From Antrihabitans stalagmiti (GTDB taxonomy: Bacteria > Actinomycetota > Actinomycetes > Mycobacteriales > Mycobacteriaceae), in contig NZ_JAEMNV010000007.1 in assembly GCF_016482825.1 (NCBI RefSeq), forward strand, positions 289,920-353,919: a stretch of 64,000 nt of DNA, written 5' to 3'. A program made the position numbers and the translations under genes. The first letter of the stretch is position 1, and every line of letters begins with the position of its first letter. Below the pieces are notes generated by a model, which worked only from the letters and a program-made list of their open reading frames with translations, made no database searches and had not been told where the DNA came from. This document shows positions 11,435 through 19,382 of the stretch, one piece after another.

Positions 11435-12313
11435 ATGCTGTATCACTACACAAATTCGGACTCGCTGATCCAAATCGTCACCAGTGGCCAAATCTGGGGT
11501 GGGCTACCGGAGCAGATGAACGACGCCGAGGAAGTCGCCCGTGCATTTCATTGGCTCAACATCATTGCTGGTCGACTTCACCTCGACATGAGGCAGTCCG
11601 ACGACCGCGACGAGCGTATGCATTTCGCGAGCTGGGCCGAAGGTAGAACTTCGGACAAGGACTTTGGCTACTTAATGCGAGACTCACCAAAGACGTATCT
11701 GGTATCGCTCTCCCAAGACGGCGACTCACTCTCGCAATGGCGGGCCTACTGTCCCCGCAGCGGCGGCTACTGCTTAGGTTTACCCGGCGTGCTGATCCGA
11801 GACGCCGCGTCATCTTCGGGGTGGCTGCTAGCCCCCTGCATTTACGACGAGTCCGACGTCGAAGCCATCATGCGCGAGTTGTTCGAGCACCATATGACGA
11901 AGTGGTTCTCGACAATCGACCCCGGTGCGCCTTTCGACCCCGACAACGACTCCTTTACCGACGGCGTCACCGAGGCCGTCCGCGTGATGGTCGAGGAGGC
12001 CCGGCTCGTCGGCCACTTCATCAAGAACCCCACCTTCGAAGCGGAGTGTGAGTGGCGTTTACTGGCTTTTGACCATGACCACGACGCCGACGATCTCCGC
12101 TACAAGTCAGGCACAGACGGCGTGCGCGTGTTCCTCCCGTTCGACTTCATGGATGGCCACGCCAAGTGCTTTCCAGACACGCCGCGCCCCTCCGTCCGAA
12201 TCGGTCCTAACGCTCACCCCGAGAGTGTCAAGTTCGCGACCTCTTCGCTCGTCGAAAAACTCGTTGGACCTGGTAACGCCGACGTGTTCATGACGTCAAG
12301 TAGCTACCGCTAG
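11435..12313 (+). CDS. DUF2971 domain protein
   Basis: Predicted soluble protein of 292 residues with the N-terminal DUF2971 signature MLYHYTNSDSLIQIVTSGQIWGG, an Asn-Asp pair (MNDAEEVARA), and VSLSQDGDSLSQWRAYCPRSGGYCLG near residue 90, which matches the family's conserved S-L-W-x-Y pattern. The domain has no proven activity; members occur often in phage, plasmid and defence neighbourhoods. The frame is open to an ATG at 11285. The inner ATG is chosen because family similarity starts there, but neither start has a clear ribosome site. It is cargo of the island and may share a transcript with nothing else: the next plus gene begins 670 bp on. Confidence 0.75.
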   Translation: MLYHYTNSDSLIQIVTSGQIWGGLPEQMNDAEEVARAFHWLNIIAGRLHLDMRQSDDRDERMHFASWAEGRTSDKDFGYLMRDSPKTYLVSLSQDGDSLSQWRAYCPRSGGYCLGLPGVLIRDAASSSGWLLAPCIYDESDVEAIMRELFEHHMTKWFSTIDPGAPFDPDNDSFTDGVTEAVRVMVEEARLVGHFIKNPTFEAECEWRLLAFDHDHDADDLRYKSGTDGVRVFLPFDFMDGHAKCFPDTPRPSVRIGPNAHPESVKFATSSLVEKLVGPGNADVFMTSSSYR

Positions 12314-12984
12314 GCATCCGCGAGCGCCGATTGAGGTACACAGCGTCCGCGCCGCGGTCCTTAGTGCGCACGATGTGAACCCCACCGCGACCGCCACTAC
12401 GGCGGACGACCCGATGCCGTCCGCGCACCCTCGCCCTTCTGGGTATCGGCATGGAGGAGAAGCGACGACGAGCCCAGCCCCAAAGACGCTCAATTCCATA
12501 AGCCGGGCGATCGACGCGGGCTTCTGCGACTCAATCGGCCGCGCCGCCTGATGGCTATCGTCGGCCAGCACCCGCGTACTCAGCGCACAACCGTAATCCG
12601 CGCGTCGGGATCATCACTTCCAGCGGGCACTCTGGGCATAACGGCGGCGATGGACTCGGCGGTGACTTCTGCCAGGTTGGGCTTTGCACCAGGAGTAGAA
12701 GAACCGTTGCGGAGTGCCCTTTCGAGCTCCTCCCGGGTCAGCAGACCGCCAAGGAAAGAGAGCTGCATCCCGGTCGCGCGCTCGACGTCCCGGCTGACCC
12801 CGGTGGTGAAATCTATCTCGCGAAATGCGGTGTGGTCTGCGGACCCTGCCGTAGTTCACTCCCTGGCGTTTTCACGGTCGAGATGGGGTTGGGCGACTGA
12901 TTACGGCCCGGCCCTAATCTTGATCGTGTTCGTAGCGAACCGAACTGCGCGTACGCATTGTGGACGAGCCGATACGATCGGCGG
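12314..12984. other. Intergenic part of the island with decayed coding traces
   Basis: A 670-bp stretch without a full-length gene. A short minus-strand frame at 12580-12768 looks coding and is listed separately; its coding-like signal continues upstream, without a start codon, to an in-frame TGA near 12855-12857. A minus-strand frame at 12288-12452 (54 residues, Arg-rich) overlaps the DUF2971 end and has no ribosome site. The remainder shows no repeat, RNA or promoter I can support. Confidence 0.5.
12580..12768 (-). CDS. Small hypothetical protein, perhaps remnant of a larger gene
   Basis: 62 residues from an ATG, beginning MQLSFLGGLLTREELERAL and ending DDPDARITVVR; residue composition and helix pattern look like real protein. 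The same frame stays coding-like for about 29 further codons upstream (including DHTAFREIDFTTGVSRDVERATG) but has no ATG, GTG or TTG before an in-frame TGA. So the visible frame is probably the 3' part of a gene whose 5' end was lost or which has a nonsense mutation. No family recognised. Confidence 0.35.
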   Translation of the reverse strand: MQLSFLGGLLTREELERALRNGSSTPGAKPNLAEVTAESIAAVMPRVPAGSDDPDARITVVR

Positions 12985-13815
12985 ATGAGCGACGACGAAG
13001 GCTCGAACCTCGCAGGCCTAGCCAAAATCCGTCGCGCTTTCCAGGTTCGAGATGAGTTGCGAGACTTGCTCGAAAAACTCCTGACCGCGGACAGAAAGTA
13101 TACGCGGCGTGACAACAACTCAGAGCGCTACTCCCGCACAGTTTGGGCAGAGTGGACCCTCGACGAGGTGCCTGACTACACGCAGTCATCGCTTCTGATG
13201 GGCGACACGATCCACAACCTCCGCGCAGCAATGGATCACGCTGTTTGGGCAGTTACCCCGTCGCGAATCCAAGGGACCTGCCCGCGTGATGTTGCGTTCC
13301 CTCTCCACACGTCGGAGGAAGGGTTCAAGAAGTGGCTGCGCAAGCGAAAGACGTGGTACGGGCCGACCGTGGTCGAGGTCCTTGATTCCCAGCAGCCCTA
13401 CCATGCCGGAACTGCCAAACTCCATCCGCTTCATATCCTCCAGTACCTCTCGAACACCGACAAGCACCAGCTACTCAACGTGGTTGCGAACAACGCCGTC
13501 GCAATGAGCGAGGTCCGCGTTTATCCGCACCCGCCGGGCGGCGTGAAGTCGGCGGTTCACGAGGGAGTCGTCTCCCCTGGGGTGGTTCTAGCAAGGGCCG
13601 AGTTCATCCGCCCCGTAGACAAGAGCGAGGTCGAACTGGTGCCGACGTTCGCATTCGAACAGGTCTTTCGATACATCGATCCGGCTGGTGATGAACGCTG
13701 GCTACCGCTCGGTGACGCGATGAACCAGGTCTGCCCAGCCGTGGTCACCGCCGTCGGCTACATCGCCTCCGCACACGAGAAGGACGTCAACGATGGGTGC
13801 ACGCCGAAGGCGTAA
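12985..13815 (+). CDS. Uncharacterised protein with HNLR-x3-DH motif
   Basis: 276 residues, no signal peptide or membrane segment. Residues 10-45 are highly charged and helical. Near residue 78 is GDTIHNLRAAMDHAVWAV, a motif I recall from a widespread family of uncharacterised bacterial proteins (consensus HNLRxxLDHxxW). YLSNTDKHQLLNVV in the middle also recurs in that family. The conserved His, Arg, Asp and His could form an active or metal site, but no activity is known. ATG 12985 is chosen over 12958 because acidic MSDDEGSN fits a natural N-terminus. It is island cargo convergent with the zinc-knuckle gene 36 bp downstream. Confidence 0.7.
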   Translation: MSDDEGSNLAGLAKIRRAFQVRDELRDLLEKLLTADRKYTRRDNNSERYSRTVWAEWTLDEVPDYTQSSLLMGDTIHNLRAAMDHAVWAVTPSRIQGTCPRDVAFPLHTSEEGFKKWLRKRKTWYGPTVVEVLDSQQPYHAGTAKLHPLHILQYLSNTDKHQLLNVVANNAVAMSEVRVYPHPPGGVKSAVHEGVVSPGVVLARAEFIRPVDKSEVELVPTFAFEQVFRYIDPAGDERWLPLGDAMNQVCPAVVTAVGYIASAHEKDVNDGCTPKA

Positions 13816-13851
13816 CCGGTCGTCGCGCCCAGCCGTTCAGAGGTGCAGCGC

Positions 13852-14625
13852 CTATTGCGCCTCCCGTTCGCCGTCGTCGAACCGACGCCGGATGCGAAAC
13901 GCGGCGTTCAGTTCCTCGTCGTCCAGGATGGCGTAGTCATTCTCGATCTGGCGCGCGATGCCCTTGTTGATCCGCGTCAGCGTCGTCTTGATCTCGCACC
14001 GCGCATCGGTCTGGCACACCCCACACTTGCGATCAATTCCCTCAAGCATGTGGTCGACTGTGTACCGGACTAGTACCTCACGCCACCGATTGCGAGCAGC
14101 GTAAAGGAGCCGTAACCGCTGTTCAGGGTCACCCGAGGTCGGCGAACCTCCGCCCGCTTCCCACAGCGTGATCTCCTCGACGAGACCCATATCGAGATCG
14201 GTCAGCGTCCGCTCGAACCTGCACGGTACGGCCTCGTGGCACTTTCCGCACTTCCCGGTGCCGTCGTTGGTGATGTGCTCTTTGGTCAGGTCGACGAGCG
14301 CCCTGCTCCACTTCTCCAGCGACGCAGCCATGCGCTCGATCTCGGCGTCGACGTCGATCGCTGGTCTAGGCGGCGGCAACGGCTTGATTGGCCGCCGAGG
14401 CGTCGTTACCACCTTAATTCGGTGTTCGCGACGGATGTGGTCGACGCGGCGGTCGACGCTCACGTGGCGGAGAAGCCTGAGCTGAACGGCAGCGGAAAGG
14501 GGCGTGGCCCAGTCGCGCGCATTGACTTTCGCCTTCGCGCGCGCTGTGAGGTAGGCGTTTCGGTTCAGGCCGTAGTGCTGGCAAAACTCACGGACTGTTC
14601 GACATGGCAAGGGTTCACCGGACAA
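13852..14625 (-). CDS. Twin zinc-knuckle protein with possible N-terminal helix-turn-helix
   Basis: 257 residues. It begins at TTG 14625: a perfect AGGAGG (14634-14639) sits 8 nt before it, and no ATG or GTG lies nearby. The N-terminus (TVREFCQHYGLNRNAYLTARAKAKV) looks like a DNA-binding helix-turn-helix. A Pro-rich hinge follows (PIKPLPPPRP). Then two copies of H-x8-C-x2-C-x5-C: HITNDGTGKCGKCHEAVPC near 133 and HMLEGIDRKCGVCQTDARC near 210, each preceded by a helix. These resemble the short H/C-rich knuckles of many actinobacterial hypothetical proteins. It may regulate island genes; this is inference. Confidence 0.7.
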   Translation of the reverse strand: MSGEPLPCRTVREFCQHYGLNRNAYLTARAKAKVNARDWATPLSAAVQLRLLRHVSVDRRVDHIRREHRIKVVTTPRRPIKPLPPPRPAIDVDAEIERMAASLEKWSRALVDLTKEHITNDGTGKCGKCHEAVPCRFERTLTDLDMGLVEEITLWEAGGGSPTSGDPEQRLRLLYAARNRWREVLVRYTVDHMLEGIDRKCGVCQTDARCEIKTTLTRINKGIARQIENDYAILDDEELNAAFRIRRRFDDGEREAQ

Positions 14626-14897
14626 GGGGTAATCCTCCTGGTGCGTCTACGCGACCAAGACATCACCGACCCCAATGTGACCGACCCTTTACTGCGGGGC
14701 GCGGGCCACCCTCTAGGCTCTAGCCGTATCGCCAAATACGCGTCGAGCCCTGTCGGAGTCCGCTTTGGCAGGGCCTTCGGCGTCTCTGAGCAGACCCGGG
14801 TAAGCCTGCCGTTGCCATCGTAAGCGGCGGCTCCGACAACCTCCATCACACCTGTGGATAACTCTGCGTTTAACGTGCGACATCCGGATCGAGATCA

Positions 14898-15350
14898 CTA
14901 CCCCATGAGGTGCGCGGCAACCGTTGCTCCCAGCTCCCAACACCTCTCCAGGTCCGCCTTCTCAGGCTTGCCGGACACGATGACGTTGTCGGCCGCCTTC
15001 GCCCACCCGAGGCCGGTAGTGATCGAATCGACTGCGCGTTCAGCTCCCTCAGTGCCCTCGTTGCCGTGCAGGTACAACCCAAACGGACGGCCCCGAGTCG
15101 AGTCGAGAATCTGGTAGTAACTCTGGTCGAACGCGTGCTTGAGGGCACCGGAAATCGACCCGAGGTTCGCGGGGCTGCCGAGCACGTACCCCTCAGCTTG
15201 CAAGAAGTCACTCGCCGACACCGACAGGGCCGGTCGGCGCACGACCTCGACGCCCTCGATCTCGCGGTCGGTTGCGCCGCGGAGCACTGCCTCGAACATC
15301 GCCTGACAGTACGGCGAGGGCGTGTGATGGACAATCAGGAGCTGTGTCAT
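14898..15350 (-). CDS. Intact flavodoxin-fold protein carried at the island edge
   Basis: 150 residues starting MTQLLIVHHTPSPYCQAMFEAVLRG, with GSPANLGSISGALKHAFDQ (FMN-pocket region) and GRPFGLYLHGNEGTEGAERAV. The family is flavodoxin/NADPH-dependent FMN reductase-like. It aligns end to end with the reassembled host gene broken by the island (MSKTLLVVHHTSSPAMREVLEAVLRG) at what looks like about half identical residues. Its ATG overlaps the stop of the truncated host frame as ATGA, so ribosomes translating the host's operon run into it. It thus seems to replace the function the insertion removed. It lies 49 bp inside the right junction. Confidence 0.85.
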   Translation of the reverse strand: MTQLLIVHHTPSPYCQAMFEAVLRGATDREIEGVEVVRRPALSVSASDFLQAEGYVLGSPANLGSISGALKHAFDQSYYQILDSTRGRPFGLYLHGNEGTEGAERAVDSITTGLGWAKAADNVIVSGKPEKADLERCWELGATVAAHLMG

Positions 15351-15615
15351 GCCGCTGACCTCGGTGAATGATTAATAGCGGGCGAGTTTGGGTGACTTAA
15401 ATGCGTCAATGCCCCCGACATGTACCCGAAGTTGGCCGAGGAACCGAACAGGTAGCCGTCGGCGGCGAGAACGTCGGATGCGGTCGCCGACAACGCCGGA
15501 ACATGTCGGACGTCGACGCCGGTGATCTCCGGATCGTTCGCACCCCGCAACACCGCTTCGAGGACCTCACGCATCGCGGGTGACGACGTGTGATGAACGA
15601 CGAGCAGTGTCTTGC

Positions 15616-15619
<4 letters not shown>
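15347..15619 (-). pseudogene. N-terminal fragment of the flavodoxin-fold gene split by the island
   Basis: 90-codon frame; the first 73 residues (MSKTLLVVHHTSSP to GYMSGALTH) are host sequence, and the last ~17 (LSHPNSPAINHSPRSAA) are read from island DNA. The start overlaps the stop of the membrane-protein gene (ATGA), as in an intact dapB operon, so it is still transcribed and translated. Its fold is incomplete, lacking the C-terminal half now at 10693-10950. Its new stop overlaps the start of the intact homologue at 15350. Confidence 0.88.
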
Positions 15620-16883
<1,264 letters not shown>

Positions 16884-17990
16884 TCAATCGAACACGATCA
16901 CCTGTCGAATCGCGTTGCCGGCAGCCAGTTCGTCCATCGCCTCGTTGATGCCGTCGAGTTCGATCTGCGACGAAATCAGCTTCTCCACGGGCAGTTTGCC
17001 CTCCCGCCACAGCTTCACGTAGGCAGGGATGTCGCGTTCCGGCACGGCCGACCCCAAGTAGCTGCCGACGATGGTGCGAGCCTGGGCAACAAGTCCCAAC
17101 GGCGAAATGGACGCCACTGCATCCGGTGCAGGCAAGCCGACCGTCACTGTCGTGCCACCCGGGGCGGTCGCCTTGACCGCCGCCTCGAACGCGCGGACGT
17201 TGCCGACAGCCTCGACGACGAGGTCCGCGACGATGCCCTGCTCGACGACCTCGGCGGGCGAATACACCTGCGTTGCCCCGAGCGATCGCGCCGTGTCGAG
17301 TTTCGCAGGCACCGCGTCGACCCCGATCACCTCACCGAGGCCGAGGGATACGGCCGTCAGCACTGCCGCCATGCCCACGCCCCCGAGCCCGACGACCATG
17401 ATCGAATTGCCCGCAACGGGCTTGCCTGCGTTGAGGATTGCGCCGCCTCCGGTGAGAACCGCGCACCCGAGAACGGCACCGATCTCCGGTGGGACGTCGT
17501 CGTCGATCGCAACGACCGAACGCCGATCGACGACGGCATGCGTCGCGAACCCGGACACACCGAGATGGTGATGAACCTCGGCACCGTCGCGGTGCAGCCG
17601 CCGGCCACCTTCGAGCAACACGCCGGCATTGTTGGCGACACTGCCTGGGCCACAGGGCATTCGACCATCGGCGGCGCAGCCGGCACAGTTGCCGCAGCGC
17701 GGCAGGAAGGTCATGACAACCCGCTGACCGACCGCGAGGTCGTCCACTCCCGGACCGACTTCTTCGATCCGCCCGCACGCTTCGTGACCGAGCAGCATCG
17801 GCACAGGCCGAACCCGATTGCCGTCGACGACGGACAGGTCCGAATGGCACAGCCCGGCCGCCTCCAGCCGCACCAGAATCTCGCCGCTCCTTGGCGCGTC
17901 CAGTTCGAGCTCGGAGATCGAGATGGGCTTGGAGTCTGCGAACGGCTGCGAACTGCCGATCGCTTCGAGCACGGCGCCACGAATCTTCAT
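16884..17990 (-). CDS. Zinc-dependent alcohol dehydrogenase (class III/MDR type)
   Basis: 368-residue medium-chain dehydrogenase. The catalytic zinc ligands are Cys in AAGLCHSDLSV, the His-Glu of MLLGHEACG and a later Cys in VLGCAVLTGGGA. The structural-zinc lobe has C-x2-C-x2-C-x7-C (CGNCAGCAADGRMPC). The NAD site is VVGLGGVGMAAVLTA. The layout resembles the actinobacterial AdhD group, alcohol or formaldehyde/mycothiol-type dehydrogenases; substrate not determinable. The ATG at 17990 (MKIRGAVLEAIG) is the usual family start. It follows the M16 peptidase gene by 32 bp and may share its transcript; dapB begins 42 bp further on. Confidence 0.9.
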   Translation of the reverse strand: MKIRGAVLEAIGSSQPFADSKPISISELELDAPRSGEILVRLEAAGLCHSDLSVVDGNRVRPVPMLLGHEACGRIEEVGPGVDDLAVGQRVVMTFLPRCGNCAGCAADGRMPCGPGSVANNAGVLLEGGRRLHRDGAEVHHHLGVSGFATHAVVDRRSVVAIDDDVPPEIGAVLGCAVLTGGGAILNAGKPVAGNSIMVVGLGGVGMAAVLTAVSLGLGEVIGVDAVPAKLDTARSLGATQVYSPAEVVEQGIVADLVVEAVGNVRAFEAAVKATAPGGTTVTVGLPAPDAVASISPLGLVAQARTIVGSYLGSAVPERDIPAYVKLWREGKLPVEKLISSQIELDGINEAMDELAAGNAIRQVIVFD

Positions 17991-18022
17991 AACCGCCACC
18001 CTAGCCACAGCACGAAGCGGAC

Positions 18023-19360
18023 CTACTTGACGATGCCCCGCACTGCCGAAGGCAGATCACGTTTACGTTTGTACGGACCGACCACCGCCGCGGCGAACGG
18101 CCGGTTCAACAACTCGGCTGCGACGTCGGCGACCTGCTCTGTGGTGACCGCATCGATGCGTGCCAGTGTCTCGGAGATGCTGCGATGGTTGCCGTAGCTC
18201 AGTTCGCTCCGACCGATTCGGTTCATCCGTGACCCCGAATCCTCCAGTCCGAGAACAAGTCCGCCGCGCAACGAGCCTTTCGCCCGCGCACATTCGGAAT
18301 CGGTGATGCCGTTGGCCGCTACTTCGGCGAGCACCTCGCGTGCGAGGGTGGTCACCTCGACCAGATTCTCCGGCTGGCACCCCGCGTACACGGAGAAAGC
18401 GCCGGTATCGGCGAACGTGTCGACACTCGAGTAGACCGAGTAGGCAAGTCCGCGCTCTTCGCGAATCTGTTGGAACAGACGAGAACTCAACCCGCCACCG
18501 ACCGCGGTGTTCAATACCGACAGCGGCCAGCGATGCTTGCCCTCGTGCCGTCCGAACGCCCGCACACCCAGTGCGATGTGCACCTGTTCGCTGTCACGAG
18601 TGGTGAGGCTCAGGCTCGGTGGGGTCTTGAGCCGGATCGTGCCTTCTCGTCGCGGAGCCGATTCGACCGCCGGATTCAAGTGGCCCGAAAAAGCGCGATG
18701 CACCAGCTCGACCGTGTGCTCGTGCTCGATGTTGCCTGCAACCGCGACGACCATCCGGTCCGGCGTGTAGCGACGCGTATGGAACGAGTGCAGCTGTGCT
18801 CGTCGCATCTCTTCGATCGACTCGACTGTGCCGATGACCGGTCGTCCGATCGGATGATCACCGAACAGAGCGCTCAGAAACGCGTCGCCGAGCAAATCCT
18901 CGGGGTCGTCGTCGCGCATCGAAATTTCTTCGAGAACGACCTGCCGTTCCACATCCACGTCGGCACTACGACATTGGCCGCGCAGCACCACGTCGGATAC
19001 CAGATCGACGGCGAGCGGGAGGTCGTCGTCGATGACGTGAGCGTAGAAACACGTCTGCTCTTTCGAGGTGAACGCGTTCAGCTCGCCACCGACCGAATCC
19101 ATGACCTGCGCGATGTCCAACGCAGACCGCGTCGGCGTCGACTTGAACAGCAGATGTTCGAGGAAATGCGCCGCACCGGCGACGGTCTGGCCTTCGTCGC
19201 GAGAGCCGACGCCGACCCACACACCGACCGACGCCGACCTGACGCCGGGAACATGTTCGGTGACCACGCGCAGCCCACCGGGCAGCACCGTGCGCCGCAC
19301 GCCTGCTTCGGCGTGCTCCGTCGTGACCGAAAGGCCCCCAAGCGCAGCGGAACTGCGCAA
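18023..19360 (-). CDS. M16-family zinc peptidase (PepR-like)
   Basis: Peptidase of 445 residues with the inverted zinc motif H-x-x-E-H (GAAHFLEHLLFKST) about residue 65 and the downstream glutamate in VERQVVLEEISMRDDDPE. The second half has the typical M16 R/Y region (QIREERGLAYSVYSS). Equivalent to mycobacterial PepR (Rv2782c) immediately after pnp. The start is a TTG at 19360, 23 bp past the pnp stop; no ATG or GTG exists between there and the conserved TVLPGGLRVVTEHVPG, and a weaker TTG lies a few codons inside. Probable role: processing of small or misfolded peptides. Confidence 0.9.
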   Translation of the reverse strand: MRSSAALGGLSVTTEHAEAGVRRTVLPGGLRVVTEHVPGVRSASVGVWVGVGSRDEGQTVAGAAHFLEHLLFKSTPTRSALDIAQVMDSVGGELNAFTSKEQTCFYAHVIDDDLPLAVDLVSDVVLRGQCRSADVDVERQVVLEEISMRDDDPEDLLGDAFLSALFGDHPIGRPVIGTVESIEEMRRAQLHSFHTRRYTPDRMVVAVAGNIEHEHTVELVHRAFSGHLNPAVESAPRREGTIRLKTPPSLSLTTRDSEQVHIALGVRAFGRHEGKHRWPLSVLNTAVGGGLSSRLFQQIREERGLAYSVYSSVDTFADTGAFSVYAGCQPENLVEVTTLAREVLAEVAANGITDSECARAKGSLRGGLVLGLEDSGSRMNRIGRSELSYGNHRSISETLARIDAVTTEQVADVAAELLNRPFAAAVVGPYKRKRDLPSAVRGIVK

Positions 19361-19382
19361 GGGGGCCGTCGATCGAGTTTTC

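Larger units (their letters stand above)
10940..15404. mobile_element. 4.47-kb genomic island inserted in a flavodoxin-fold gene
   Basis: The ends are set by the split gene. AAATGC occurs at 10934-10939 and again at 15399-15404, the bases outside both copies belong to one reading frame, and the bases inside do not. The island carries a DUF2971 gene, an uncharacterised 276-residue gene, a twin zinc-knuckle gene, decayed ORFs and an intact homologue of the gene it broke. No integrase, transposase or terminal inverted repeat was seen, so it is either mobilised in trans, a remnant, or arose by illegitimate recombination. Codon third positions are less GC-rich than in the flanks. The 6-bp repeat could be an att core or a target duplication. 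Confidence 0.82.

Noticed and set aside
12551..12988. 145-codon plus-strand frame in the island
   Set aside because: No conserved motif, opposite to a better-looking minus-strand frame, and it runs into the true start region of the gene at 12985.
14565..14849. 94-codon minus-strand frame upstream of the twin-knuckle gene
   Set aside because: Overlaps the well-supported TTG start and AGGAGG of the knuckle gene; mixed third-position usage; no family.
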